DNA of 64,000 nt from Linyphia triangularis (GCA_963978545.1 OZ021722.1:8213401-8277400); one strand, 5' to 3'; positions 12,118 to 24,449 are shown, counted from the stretch's first letter. A program made the numbers and translations. The notes: generated by a model not told the origin, from the sequence alone.

Positions 12118-13987
12118 TTGAGTGAAATTCTTACGAAGAGGCATTAAGTACAATTTTCATATAAGTCACAGATAAAAGTTACTTTTAAACTCAAGGTAGC
12201 TTGTTTGTACAAAATTGATTTTTATATAGCTAGATAATATTAGGCAAATAAACAAACTTTTTACAATATATTCGGTCTTTTCCCTCAAAATAAAACTTCT
12301 ATTAAAATAACATCTGCTGGACATGAATGTTTATGCTAATAGTGTACATGTTAATCCTTAAATTGATTTTACTCTCATTACTGAGTCCCATTTTTGGCAG
12401 AAATATCCTGGCAAAAATAATTCTGGCATATAAAATTCTATGTGAATGGGGGAAATAATATCCGCTTATCAAATCAGAAAAACATGGCCTTGTACTTGGC
12501 TAGGAAGTTTGAAGTGCGTTCAACAATGTTGGGGATTTGAAAACCCTTAATAATAACAGGCTCACTCTCTGAATCTTCATCCTTCAGTTCTTTTTATTTT
12601 CCCCAGTCAGCACTTTTCAAAACTTCCTCACCATTGCAAACTACTTAATATTCAATATATACGGTCATGAAAGTCAAGTTTCCTAACGTTCTCACAAACT
12701 GGATGTTTCTGCTGACTTGACAAATCCCATTCCTCCTACATCTTTTTTTCATTCGTTTGGTGGTGACACTATTGAAAACATAAATAATCCGCCTCATCAC
12801 TAAAATTGCCTTCTGGGAATAATTGGTATTCAATTCTCCCTTTTCCAAGTATTTGTAACCTAATAATAAACAAGATTTATGAGGAGACATGTACTTTCCA
12901 TGCCTCATTTTGTTTTGTCTAATGGTTCGTCCTGATTTAGTAATGCTTTCTTAATAGTTTAATGCAATTGACACAACAGCTACATTTTCATGGACACGTC
13001 AGCTGGACACTTTGTTATGCATCGTTGATAGCAGGAACTGTACGAAATCCTTTTTGTGATTTCAACAATTTGTTTTTCTTTGAGCTAATAATTTGCCCAG
13101 TTGTTGTTCCACTTGAATAAAAAGTTAGAAAAAGAACTGGGCTAGGAAATCTAATTGTAGAGTATGTAAAAAAAAATAAAAAATCGAACGATAGCTATAT
13201 CTTCCATTTTAATTATCCTAGAATCTTGCGGTTTGCACCAAAATGGGTTTGTTTTACGATTTTCTATGTATATGGTGCACATTTTTTCATAGGAGGCTGT
13301 ATACTAAGTAAATTTAACTCCATCTTTAACAATATTAATTCGAACCCCTATTTTTTACGTTATCATTCGATTTTGAATACTTCGTTTACCCTAGATACCA
13401 AAACACGTCACTTATGAGCGAAAATGTTTTGGTCGATCTTGAGGGTAAATTTCTTTAAAGCGAGGAAAAAGCAAACGTTTTACGTGCTTCAAGACGCAAT
13501 CTTATTCCAGGGTCCTTACAGTGAGTTTTTTTTTTTTGCTTAAATATTGAGAACCAAAAGTCAAATTGGAATGAAAAAAATTTCTTGAGGGGTTTTTGAC
13601 CATGATAATTCTAATGAAAACAAAAAAATTTGTAACTTGTTTTATTAATTATTAAACTGTTTGATACCAAAAGCTGCATGTTATTTATGTTTGGCCTTTT
13701 ATAAACTATCGTTTGAAACAAATTGCCAAAATATATTCACTAAGAATTTGTTGCTTTTAAAAACAAATTTTCTTTTTAACATAAATTTGTAATTTTGTTT
13801 TTGTTTTTTTGACATCATTAAAATTACTAACCACGCATTGGAAAATTATGAAATTTGGTATTGATATGTTATTTTTTTAATTCTAAATCTCAATATGGTA
13901 TCATATTATGGGGTTGTTATTGGAACTTTTAAAAGTTTGGTTTACTTTTAATATGTAGATGACCCCTCATGATAAAAAAAAATTGTA
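12118..13987. other. No gene or recognised repeat
   Basis: About 1.9 kb of AT-rich sequence. The minus-strand frame 12645-12908 (87 codons) and the plus frame 13226-13417 (63 codons) carry no motif I recognise and have repeat-like composition. I find no clear terminal repeats. Confidence 0.4.
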
Positions 13988-14125
13988 TCCGTAATAATAA
14001 AACAAGCTGTGTCTGTCTGGATCTATAGAAACCTACTTAAAATTGGAGTAGAGCTCTGAAAATTTCAGCATAAGTAGTTTTGCCCCTCTAATTGTATACA
14101 TGTTAAACTGAATGCTAAAACAGCC
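13988..14125 (+). mobile_element. Helitron B 5'-end fragment
   Basis: Following A, the sequence TCCGTAATAATAAAACAAGC then GTCTGTCTGGATCTATAG matches the start of the Helitron at 33962. The next internal word, GGAGTAGAGCTCTGAAAATT, also matches. The match fades after about 135 bp with no CTAG end, so this is a 5' fragment. Confidence 0.65.
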
Positions 14126-14407
14126 CAATGCTAAACAGCCAATGCTGCCCAACAGATAGATTGGGTTTATATTGTTCGCGGTTTAGTTATCGTTCTCAAA
14201 CGTTTGTCTAGACTCGCAAATTTGTATATGTCTACTTTTAATTGACATTTTCAAATGCAGCTAAAGCAGCTTGCAAGATTACTGAAATCGCGTGACTGTG
14301 AACAATGTAGATAGATGTAGCGTGAAATGTGGTGCGACTCTTCAGTAACTTGGCCTGATTAGAGATGGCGTTCATCCTCCAAATGTATGAACCTAATACT
14401 TCGCTGC

Positions 14408-14656
14408 CGGAATGTCGGGTTGTATCACAGTAGCCTGTCCTGATCAGACTGCACCCGATCGGAGTTTTCGTTCATGCTGGAATTAACTAAATTAACAAAA
14501 TAGTATTTGTCATGTGATGTAAATATCCGACACATTCTTCCATATGGTTAGCTGGAAACTTGTGTTTTTAAAATACAGTTTTAGGTAATTCCAGCAAAGA
14601 ACGGCGATTCCGATCGGGTGCAGTCTGATCTACTGGGGAACAACCCGACATTCCAC
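14408..14656. repeat. Imperfect inverted repeat (fold-back)
   Basis: The left arm 14408-14485 and right arm 14586-14656 are complementary over about 70 bp: GGAATGTCGGGTTG pairs with CAACCCGACATTCC, and CAGACTGCACCCGATCGGA with its complement. The roughly 100-bp spacer is unrelated. It may be a fold-back DNA element or the ends of a deleted transposon. It lies directly upstream of Helitron A. Confidence 0.7.
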
Positions 14657-14693
14657 GCATTCCAGTGAACTTATTAATGTACTTTTAATGTTA

Positions 14694-16806
14694 TCTCTAT
14701 ATATATAAGGCAAAGCCCTCACTCACTGATTCACTCACTCACTCACTCACTCACTCACTGACTCACTCATCACTAATTCTCCCACTTCCCACATAGTCAC
14801 AACTCTGAAAATCGGCACAAATATCAACAATGGTAAAAATAGAAAAAGTAAACTATTCCGATCTCGATTAACACACTTTAAGGGGTCGAAAAGGGGTTAA
14901 ACGTTCCAAACGGGGGACATTCGAAAATCCTACTTCCCACATAGTCACAACTCTGAAAATCGGCACAAATATCAACAATGGTAAAAATAGAAAAAGTAAA
15001 CTATTCCGATCTCGATTAACCCACTTTAAGGGGTCGAAAAGGGGTTAAACGTTCCAAACGGGGGACATTCGAAAATCCTACTTCACACATAGTCACAACT
15101 CTGAAAATCGGCACAAATATCAACAATGGTAAAAATAGAAAAAGTAAACTATTCCGATCTCGATTAACCCACTTTAAGGGGTCGAAAAGGGGTTAAACGT
15201 TCCAAACGGGGGACATTCGAATATCCCACTTCCCACATAGTCACAACTCTGAAAATCGGCACAAATATCAACAATGGTAAAAATAGAAAAAGTAAACTAT
15301 TCCGATCTCGATTAACCCACTTTAAGGGGTCGAAAAGGGGTTAAACGTTCCAAACGGGGGACATTCGAATATCCCACTTCCCACATAGTCACAACTCTGA
15401 AAATCGGCACAAATATCAACAATGGTAAAAATAGAAAAAGTAAACTATTCCGATCTCGATTAACCCACTTTAAGGGGTCGAAAAGGGGTTAAACGTTCCA
15501 AACGGGGGACATTCGAATATCCCACTTCCCACATAGTCACAACTCTGAAAATCGGCACAAATATCAACAATGGTAAAAATAGAAAAAGTAAACTATTCCG
15601 ATCTCGATTAACACACTTTAAGGGATCGAAAAGGGGTTAAACGTTCCAAACGGGGGACATTCGAATATCCCACTTCCCACATAGTCACAACTCTGAAAAT
15701 CGGCACAAATATCAACAATGGTAAAAATAGAAAAAGTAAACTATTCCGATCTCGATTAACACACTTTAAGGGGTCGAAAAGGGGTTAAACGTTCCAAACG
15801 GGGGACATTCGGAAATCCTACTTCCCACATAGTCACAACTCTGAAAATCGGCACAAATATCAACAATGGTAAAAATAGAAAAAGTAAACTATTCCGATCT
15901 CGATTAACCCACTTTAAGGGGTCGAAAAGGGGTTAAACGTTCCAAACGGGGGACATTCGAAAATCCTATTTCCCATATAGTCACAACTCTGAAAATCGGC
16001 ACAAATATCAACAATGGTAAACATAGAAAAAGTAAGCTATTCCGATCTCGATTAACCCACTTTAAGAGGTCAAAAAGGGGTTAAACGTTCCAAACGAGCG
16101 ATATATTCGAATGTCCTACTTCTCATATTTTCACAATTCTGAAAACTGGTGTGAATATCAATAAAGACAAACGCAGAAAAAGTAAACTATTCCGATCTCC
16201 GGTGGATCAAGGGGTGGAAAAGGGGTTAAACGTTCCAAACGAGGAATATTCGAATGTACCACTTCCCATATAGTCACAACTCGGAAATTTGGTACAAATG
16301 CCAAAAAAGGTTAAACATAGAAAAAGTAAGCTATTCTGTTCTCGATTAACCAACTTTAAGGGGTCGAAAAGGGGTTAAATGTTCCAAACGAGGGATATCC
16401 GAATGTTCCTCTTCCAATGTAGTCATTTTTCTGATATTTTTTTGCAAATGTTAAAAAAATAAATCATTCCAATAACGATTAACGAATTTTTAAGGGATGA
16501 AAAGACGACGCAACATTGAAACTATACGAGGATTAACTTAATGTCTAATTAACTTAATTCCAATACAGCTACTACTTTGAAATTTAGAACTAAGAGCAAA
16601 CATAAACACAATAAACTATTCCAGTTTACTATTCACAATTATAAATTTCGTTTAAAATGTCAACAAAGGAAAGTTCCTATTTTGATAAATCAATTTGTCG
16701 GGATCGAAAAGGGAGCAAACGTCTGAAGTGTAGAATACATGAATGTCTTTTGATCGCTAAAATGCTAATGGTAAAATTTCGTAGCGCAGCACGGGTATTC
16801 AGCTAG
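14694..16806 (+). mobile_element. Helitron A (non-autonomous) with minisatellite core
   Basis: The left boundary is A then TCTCTATATATATAAGGC, and the right boundary is GGGTATTCAGCTAG then T. This fits Helitron rules: insertion between A and T, a TC start and a CTAG end, with no target duplication and no inverted termini. It contains a CACT/ACTC microsatellite near 14729-14769 and then the 148-bp array. The 3' part (TTTCGTAGCGCAGCACGGG) is shared with Helitron B. No Rep/helicase frame is present. Confidence 0.8.
14787..16430 (+). repeat. 148-bp minisatellite inside Helitron A
   Basis: The phrase ACATAGTCAC recurs at 14791, 14939, 15087, 15235, 15383, 15531, 15679 and 15827, and as a variant at 15975, exactly 148 bp apart each time. 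Two or three more diverged units follow to about 16430, with periods of roughly 145-150 bp. Unit landmarks are ATCGGCACAAATATC, CTATTCCGATCTCGATTA and GGGGTTAAACGTTCCAAACG. Units 1-9 are nearly identical and the 3' units are progressively diverged, which indicates recent amplification from the 5' side. Confidence 0.95.
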
Positions 16807-16884
16807 TGTGACATAAATCCCTTGTATTCAGATACATCTCCTGTCTCTTCATGAAGTTAAATGGAACTTCGGTTTGTTACTTTC

Positions 16885-17530
16885 AATGACCCACATGTTA
16901 ACATAGGGAAAGTATTGTTTTCGAATAAAAAAAAAAAAAAAAGTAGAATGTCTGTCTGTGGTCATAACTCTCGAACCGAATTGACGTATCTTCAAATTTG
17001 ATATATGGGTTATTGGTGACAATGGGGCCCACAGTTAAGGTTTTCGTCAAAATTGCGCATGCGCACAAGGAAGCTGCCATTGAAAAATCTTACGTTTTAC
17101 AATAATTTCCCAAAAACTGCTGAACATCCCCACCTAGGAAATTCCCATCTAAATGCTAAAAAAGCGCAAAAAGTTGAAAGACTGATGTCTTAACACTAGA
17201 GTTTTCTTCCCTTCTTGAGCATCGCTCATCAACGACCATTTTTCTCCTCTCCTCTGTTTCATTTACAAAAAACAATAATGTAAAAGCTATCGAAAAGTGT
17301 ATCGCCATTTTGGCATTATCGCCAAAACTGGCCATTTTCTAAATGAATGATGGAAATATAAAAACGGTAAGTAACACTAATCCACGTCAGTATAACAGTG
17401 TAATTGAAAGCCGCGTAATGTTCCACACTCTTAGTTTTTAAACTGAAACTAAAGTTTCTTTTGAGATCGTAGCAAAGCAATGTAGCAAGTCTTACTAATT
17501 TCAAGTACTCGTATGTTTAATATAGGGTAA
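16885..17530 (-). repeat. F3 dispersed repeat, reverse copy
   Basis: Reverse complement of the 11045-11745 repeat. It shows TTGCGCATGCGCAC, the YCATCAACGACC block, TATCGCCATTTTGGC and ATATAAAAACGGTAAGTAAC in the reversed order. It lies just 3' of Helitron A, beside a second reverse F3 copy. Confidence 0.65.
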
Positions 17531-17539
17531 TGTTTTTGG

Positions 17540-18400
17540 CCAACGAAATTTTTTCGATTTTTTTTTTTTTATGTCTTTGAACATCCTGTCTTCAAAAAAG
17601 TGGTCTAGATAAAATGTCTGTCTGTGTGTACGTGCTCAGTATAACTCCCGAACAAACTGACCTACGATTTTAAAATTTGATGTGCGGGTTAGTGGTGCCA
17701 TTGAGGTTTTCGTCAAAATCGCCCAGGCTCACAAGTCTGAAATAATGAAAAATCACGAAAAAATTTATTTTTGCAATTGCTAAATAACAGCTCTAACGAT
17801 TTTGATTGAAATCTCTGGGTTAATGCCTCTAAAGGTATTCTAAACTTCCGCACCTCCGAAATTCCCTTAGAAATGCGATTAAAAGCGTTACACAATGATT
17901 GCCTTTAACCCTTTGCGCTCGAGCGGTGCCTCTCATGCACCACGTGATTGGATTCCGCAACTCGGGAGGACCACTAGGTTTGATGCTGGAATTTTATGTG
18001 AGGCCACTGACTGTTTAGTTTCTATGAAGCGGACCGAACCAAAAATGCCGTGAAACTTCTCGAGTTGCTGGTACCTCCTCGCGAGAAAGGCCTCGAGTGC
18101 AAAAGGGTTAACACTGAGCTCATTGCACTTGTTGAGCATCACCCATCAACGACTGATTTTTCTCTGTTTCACGTACACAAAAAAGGAAAATATAAAAATT
18201 TCCATCACATAGTATCGCCAATTTCACCGTTTTGAAGGTTTTTTTTGCTAGTGTAAAAATTATTGTCTAAAATATTGCCAAAATGGTCATTTCCATTTAA
18301 GTGAGGGGAAGTATGAAAACGGTTAATAACACCATAACAACCAATATCGTAGTGTAATTGAAAGTTGTGTCCATTAATAAAAAAAAATCTAGAATTTTTT
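17540..18400 (-). repeat. F3 dispersed repeat, reverse copy split by a TTAA MITE
   Basis: A second reversed F3 copy with the landmarks AACAAACTGACC, GAGCATCACCCATCAACGAC and ATGAAAACGGTTAATAAC. It is interrupted at 17909-18107 by a 199-bp TTAA element. Joining the two sides restores the F3 order seen at 17160-17240. Confidence 0.65.
17909..18107. mobile_element. piggyBac-like MITE (TTAA target)
   Basis: Flanked by TTAA at 17905-17908 and 18108-18111. The termini CCCTTTGCGCTCGAG and CTCGAGTGCAAAAGGG are inverted repeats of about 15 bp. TTAA duplication with CCC-type ends is the hallmark of piggyBac elements. The adjacent F3 copy lacks the insertion, which supports the boundaries. At 199 bp it encodes nothing. 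Confidence 0.85.
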
Positions 18401-19144
18401 CCCTCCCCCCCTCCCGCAGTATGAGAATTAAATCAATAATATCGTGAAGGAAATGTGTCCAAATATGACCTTTTTTATGTGGTCCATTGTGAGTGTTCGA
18501 AAACTTTAAAGTTACTAAATTGTCAGAAACTGTTACGTAACATGTTTCCTATTCATCGAAAAATATATATGAATTCAATCAGTATTTTTTGGCACCTCAA
18601 AAGCACGTCCCTTGATTATTTCTGACAGTTTTGGTAAAATATCCACTTGAAAAATTGATGCAAGGCACGTTAAAAATTAGGGCTTCCTGACAGTGATGAG
18701 CTGTGGTCAAAAATACTAGTGCAACCGGAACAGTGACTTCCCCCCCCCCCCTCTCCACATTTCCCTCATTCATTCAGGAATGGAAATTATTTAATCTTAA
18801 TTACTCAAATTCAAAGGTTTTTCTCTCAATATTTACTAAATGATATGAGAGAGAAAATAGGGGAAAAAGAAAAAAAACCTTATTTTAGCTCATAACGGGG
18901 CTCCATGTTTCAAAATGGCTCAATTATAAGTTTTAGTATTAATTAAAAATAAGAAAACACCTGTGTAAACTTATCACAGAAACTGTTTCCACTTGGTGGA
19001 GAAAATTCTAAAAGATGCTCGTTTCTCACACATCCGCACTCACACGCGAGCCAATCAGTTCATCGAATTCACAAGTACAGCCGAAGTTGGAACAATTCGT
19101 AACTGGTTGCATTTCGCTACAACCTCGTAACGTGGAAGGAGATT
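18401..19144. other. No gene seen
   Basis: About 740 bp including a C-rich run (18740-18751). The part from 18960 to 19145 is noticeably less AT-rich and mostly free of the families named here, so it may be ordinary unique sequence. I could not assign an exon to it. Confidence 0.35.
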
Positions 19145-19157
19145 CCATACTAAACAG

Positions 19158-19331
19158 GCCGACCAAACGGTATAGTGGTTAGCGTGCTGGCTTCTAGACC
19201 GCGAGGTTGCGGGTTCCGAGTCCCGTGTTAGGCATGGTGTTAGGCATATGTTGGCTTGTCTAATGACGAAAGTTTCGGCGCATTATAGCCCTCGTGTTGC
19301 TGACGGCGCCAGATAATCTGAATACAACCAA
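19158..19331 (+). mobile_element. tRNA-derived SINE (family 1), full length
   Basis: Head GCCGACCAAACGG, box-A-like TAGTGGTTAGCGTGCT, box-B-like GGTTCCGAGTCC, then the conserved body and CAACCAA tail. The target duplication CCATACTAAACAG lies at 19145-19157 and 19332-19344. A small deletion after GGCATG removes about 15 bp relative to the 10146 copy. Confidence 0.9.
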
Positions 19332-19344
19332 CCATACTAAACAG

Positions 19345-20834
19345 CTGTTACCATGGCAACGGTGCAGCTTATTTGGAGCTTCACTCCTGTGACTGTACCT
19401 CGCTCGACGATCGTCAGATTTAGTAGATTTGAGCGAGGTTTTATTCCTCAATTGTGAATTGCGCAACAGGTTCGCTATTATCAAGGATCTTTTTTCTTAC
19501 CTCAGAAATTCCATCATCATTTGCGATTCCTATCCAGATATCAGTAAATAAGTAAAATAAATAACGAAAGTTGGCTTACATTTAGTAAATTTTAATTTTA
19601 AACTAATAATTTAGATGTAGCCCAGCTCTACTTGCTGTTCCCCCACTGCCTCCTAAGCAAACTAGGCCCAAGAAATTCTTGGCTACTAAGCGTGAATTAA
19701 AAATGTAATAAATTCACCAAAGGCGAGAGAGCTCCCTTCATTTCTATCATTGTAGTAATGGTAATAGCAATAAAAATATTATAACCCTTAAAAACAAAGT
19801 TTTTAATATATATCCTTTGTATGCATCGCATTTATATTCATTCACATAGCGCCGATTGATAGCGTGTTGGCATCTAATTTTAAATATCAAAAACATTTCC
19901 ATCGGCAAAATGTGCGCCAAACTACGTTTCCAAATTTATTTATTAAAATGAACGTGGAATTTATCCACTCACCTCATAATCTTTTATTTAATCCGATTAA
20001 AAACATTTTATTATTTTATTAAAATAATTTTGGTAACAGGGAAGTTTTTTCAATGCTCGGTTAAATACTATTTTAGTGCGATTGGATCGAGGCAAGTTGG
20101 TTTATTAGTAAGCGACCTTTTAGTGACAGTAACATCTCCAAAATTTGATGGAATGCATTGACATCGAATCTATCTGCCAAGTTTCAGCCAGATTGGATGA
20201 TAACAAGGGGGTTAATTAGGCGTTCGCAGATTAGCCCGCCATCGACATACCCATAAAATCGAAGTTAATATAAAGTATTTAAAAGCTTTGCATTTCTTTC
20301 ATTAAATGAAACAACCAAAACATAGCTTCGTTTGTAATTATTAGTGACCAGCAGAGGATCGAAGAGAATGCAATTTATGAGATGCTTCATTAACTCAGCG
20401 CGTTTTGTAAAACTATCGGCTGCGTGAGTTTAAACATTTTAATGTCTTATTTTATCCTTAGGATTTTCTTTAGATTAACATATTGCGAAATTTAATGATT
20501 GCTGTTGTTTATATTAAGTTTAATTTTTTTTTTCTTCTGTTTAATTTTATTCTTTACATTTCTGGGAATAGTATAATCGCCGCGACCCCTCCTTCAGCGC
20601 CCTTCAATTGATTAAGCCTCTGGCCGATTCGGAAGTTGTAATGAGGTGTTACGTATCGTGATTGAATCGTGTGGAGGAGCTGCCTATTAGTGACAGTGAA
20701 TGTAAAATATATCAGTGTATGTATATTTGTATGTGAGTATATTTTCTCGAAAGCCGTTAATGAGCGCATTACCTGGCTAGTCTGTAAATTAACTGATTAG
20801 CTCCGTTAAGGGGAAGTCCTATTAAAGATCATTC
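19345..20834. repeat. Unit-related block (paralogue of 60.3-61.0 kb)
   Basis: From about 19790 to 20290 the sequence follows 60260-61060 in order: AAAACAAAGTTTTTAA, ACATAGCGCCGATT, AAAATAATTTTGGTAACAGG, then GAATCTATCTGCCAAGTTTC and AAGTTAATATAAAG. The same GAATCTATCTGCC block is at 37780-37960. This marks another, more diverged, copy of part of the segmental unit. The part at 19345-19700 is less AT-rich and unassigned. Confidence 0.55.
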
Positions 20835-21959
20835 TCTCGCTGTGTTACAATCTTCTAGCCCAGTGCATTTAGAAACTACTTTCTATAAAGCCTCGACATT
20901 TGGTGAGGTGGTACGCGAAAGATCACTTAATGAAATGACATAAATTTAATACTTATTAAATAGTATCTACTGTTACAGGGATGAGATTCTTCCGCTTTTT
21001 GTGAAATTTTGCAAAAATCCGATTTTTTGCCTTTTTTTTTCATTTGAACTTACGCTTTTCTTTCTTTCGCGAATTGCTGTTTTTTCACCCACTGCAAATT
21101 TTTGCTTTTCTTTCCGAAAATTCCACCAAAGAAAAGAAATCTTCCGTTTTCGATAGAAAAATACGTTCTTACTTCGCGTCATAACCCTTACTGGCGAGGA
21201 AAACCACTTGATTCATCTTCATCGCCGGAAAACGCATGGAATTCTCAAATCGCCTGTAATGTTGGTATCTACTTTGGTAGGGGGGGGGGGGGGGGGAGAT
21301 TTTTTTTTATGATGTAGCAAAAAAATGTTTCTAGGAAACCTGTGTTACACGTACTCTACATTCTTTCCTTCATCATTCTATTCGTACGTCGTTTGAGCAT
21401 CAAAATTGCAAGATTTCTTTTGAAGATCAACTATTTTGATAAGACTTTTTGTTTGTTTTATGGTTACTATTAGAATTGGCCGCAATTCTCGTGATTATGG
21501 CGCATACATCACCTTGAATGAGAAACTTTCACGTTTTTTGGTTTTATTTTTTAATAAAAGTAGAGAAAAAAAGCATGAAAAACAATACAATTCTTTCAAA
21601 AATTTGAGCTCGGATAGATAGTTGAAAAAATATTTAGTTTTTCACTTTGCGATTTGGCGGGAAAAAAGCCACTTTTGCGTGAAACGTCAACGCGCAGATA
21701 ATGAACCAGTCTAAAACCTGTTTTAGACGAGGAATGAGTGAGGTTTCTCCTTTTTGCGACTTTATCTCTGCGTAACCACGTCACGGTTTTTTTTTAAATG
21801 CTTTTTTGGTCACGTGACTTTTGCTTTGATTTCGGCTAATTTCAAACTCGATTTTTGATTAATTGAAAGCATAAAGATAAAAACTAATTACACTGCTCAA
21901 ATATATTCGTTGGATAACACTAGAAAATACAAAAAATATTCATTTTCCTCACTTATGAA

Positions 21960-23300
21960 AGTTCCTCATTACGCTGTTGCGTGATGATAATTTTCTTCGG
22001 GTGTTACGCCAATGTAATAGTCACTGATGCTAGTGAAAGATTTGAACGTGTCAGACATGGTACAGTTAAACTAAAACGCAGATTTCATCTTTTTTTTTTT
22101 AAACTAAAATTTCGATAATTCCCGAGATCATTACAGATCTGCATTACAAATTTACTGGGCTTCTTGCAAGTCTAACAACCACGGAACACTTGCGCACGTT
22201 CAGATTTTCCCAAACCTCCGATGAAATGATCACTTTTCCTGTAGATTGCCGCCCTTCTGATGGCTGTGTGGTTAGTGCTCTGTCCACGCATGCCAAAGGT
22301 AGTGGGTTCGAATCCTGGATTAGGCATGGATGTTCGTTGTGGTTTGGAATCTACGTTAAGCTGTAGGTCCCGGCCTGATTAGCCATCATTCTGCATAAAA
22401 AAAATTGGTCGTTGAGCGCATAAACCATCCAACCAGCCTGCAGATTGCCTGCCTCTATCGGCATTATTTACATCGGTATGTGATGGCTATTTTGCTGAGG
22501 AATACAGTGAGGAAATGGCGGCTCTGTCTCGGAGAATTACTTTGTTGCTTGATGATCATTTTCATCTTGTGTTATGCCGATATAATAGCCACTGACACTT
22601 GCAGATATTTGCACCTATAAGACATGGTACAGTTCAGATGAAACGCGAATTTCCGCTCATTTCTTATTTAAATTTCGATAATTCCTGAGATTGATACAAA
22701 TCTGCATTACAATTTAATTGGGCTTGCTTGCAATTCTCGTAACTATGGATCCTTCTTATGTTTCAGACTTTCGCAAACTTCCGATGTCATGACCACTTTT
22801 ACTGAAAATTGCAAACCTCTATCGGTATTATTTACGTTCTTGAGTAGTGATTGTTTTCGCTAAGCATTACGAAGACGTAAGGACTGCTATCGCCGATTGC
22901 TTCTATTTTCGATGAGTATCACGCCGATAAAATAGCTACTATTCCGAAGGTTTGCGCTTCCATAATTGAGGCTATCGTCGAAATTTACGTAATTGTGTTG
23001 GTAAATTTCGTAGAATGTTTCGTCGATATAATCGCCTCTATTGTAGAGATTTCCTCCGATATATTAGGTGGTAATGCTGATGTTTACGTTGGTGTGATGT
23101 TCATTTTCGGCGAGTATCACGACGATATAATAGCCACTATTCCGAAAGTTTGCGTCTCCACAATTGTCGCTATCGCCGAAATTTACGTGGTTGTGATAGT
23201 AAATTTCGTAGTGTTACGCTCTAAACAATCGCCTCAATTGCAAAGATTTCCTCCGATATATTGGGTGCTAACCCTAATGTTTACGTTGGTGTGATGGTCA
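21960..23300 (+). repeat. Degenerate tandem repeats with TATCGCCGA words
   Basis: The blocks at 21960-22200 and 22540-22750 align (GACATGGTACAGTT, TTTCGATAATTCC, CAAATCTGCATTACAA). Two further units at about 22910-23100 and 23105-23300 share a ~195-bp period (GAGTATCACGMCGATA, TTCCTCCGATATATT, TTTACGTTGGTGTGATG). The 99-codon frame at 22995-23294 lies across two units and is a by-product of the period being nearly divisible by three. I do not call a gene. Confidence 0.6.
22251..22437 (+). mobile_element. tRNA-derived SINE (family 2)
   Basis: It has a tRNA-like head with TGTGGTTAGTGCTCTG and the B box GGTTCGAATCC, then GTTCGTTGTGGTTTGGAATC. The near-perfect duplication CTGTAGATTGCC / CTGCAGATTGCC lies at 22239-22250 and 22438-22449. 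It sits within the degenerate tandem block and is a different family from the GCCGACC SINE. Confidence 0.8.
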
Positions 23301-23319
23301 GTTTGCCTGTTATTGCCTT

Positions 23320-23445
23320 AATATGATTCTTCATAAATATGAACTAATTTCACACGTTTTTAAAGAATGCAAGAAGGGTCCATTGTCGAAAAATAGCCGT
23401 AACGATTTTGTTAACGATTTGCGAAGGTATGGTGGCCGCTATCGC
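23320..23445 (+). repeat. Unit tail block copy
   Basis: TTCTTCATAAATATGAACTA, then AAAGAATGC and GTCCATTGTCGAAAAATAGC, match 25500-25590, 35351-35430 and 59500-59590. It is a stray part of the segmental unit inside the inverted-repeat region. Confidence 0.6.
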
Positions 23446-24449
23446 CGATATTTATGTTGGAGCAGTGGTAATTCTCCCTTAGATTTATGTCGTTTTAAAG
23501 CAGCTAGCTATTGTCGAGATTTGCAACGCCGTTTTGGTGTCATTCGCCCAGGCCTCCGCTGATGTGATAGCCGTTATGTTCGTGATTAGTGGGCGTGAGG
23601 ATTGCTTTGAAGGGTCCTTAAAAATTTTTTGGGATGATCTTTGTAATCCTTGAAGTATGCTTTCTAAGCTACTAATTTTTATCAAAAGGTTATTAAATAT
23701 AATTCTTCTCGTACTTCTTTTGGGTGAATGTTGCTTCTCGGTAATGTACAGGTCGTAAATATGTTTTAATTCCTAATTTTAGATTTCGTATGGCCGTGTT
23801 AAACTTGTTTGTTAATTATACTCTTAGTATAAATGATTTAATAACTTATTTTTATTACTTACTAAAAAATAATTGAGTTATTTATTATTATTGTGTAATA
23901 TTTTTATCACGTAGCATTTTTTTTTTTGATAATTGACTTCTTAAAACGTATTTCGCATATAAAGTATAGAGCAATTTTTTTGCTCGCGTATGATTTCAGT
24001 CTTTTGAGTCCTTAACCAATCTCATTCCTAAGTATATTTTATTTTTGAAATCCAAATTTCAATGAGTGGTGTATGTCTTTTGCTGCTGTAATTTTCATTT
24101 ACAATAGATAAACATTAAATGAGAACAGTGTTATGTCATTTCATTAAGTGTGCGCGCCTACACACCAAATGTCAAGGTTTCATAGAAAGCAGTTTCTAAA
24201 TGCTCTGGGCTAGGAGATTGTAACATAGCGAGTAGAGGGGAAAAAACAGAATTATAGAGTATAGGCTGAGTTTAGGTACCTCATAACTTTGAAATGACAG
24301 TATTGTGAAACAGTAAGAGAAAGATACTGCTTTGGGAAAGAGAGATATGGTACATTGAAATTCACCGGTTTGCAAAGTTTATTGATGGAAGTAAATGTTA
24401 AAACACGATATTGTTTAACGATGAACCCAATGGACAATTCTCGCATTGT

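Larger units (their letters stand above)
20835..24240. repeat. Large inverted repeat, 3.2-kb interior
   Basis: 20835-20945 is the reverse complement of 24130-24240. Each arm is about 110 bp and carries TTACAATCTTCTAGCCCAG or its complement, plus CATTAAGTG...AAATGTC text. A third copy flanks the mariner at 47.7-48.9 kb. The interior has degenerate tandem repeats, a family-2 SINE and a unit-tail copy. Whether this is one long transposon or two facing insertions cannot be decided by eye. Confidence 0.6.

Noticed and set aside
14787..16430. CRISPR-like regular spacing
   Set aside because: The whole 148-bp unit is repeated with no unique spacers, and the context is a eukaryotic Helitron.
22995..23294. 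99-codon frame
   Set aside because: It spans two ~195-bp degenerate tandem units and has repeat-like composition; no domain is seen.
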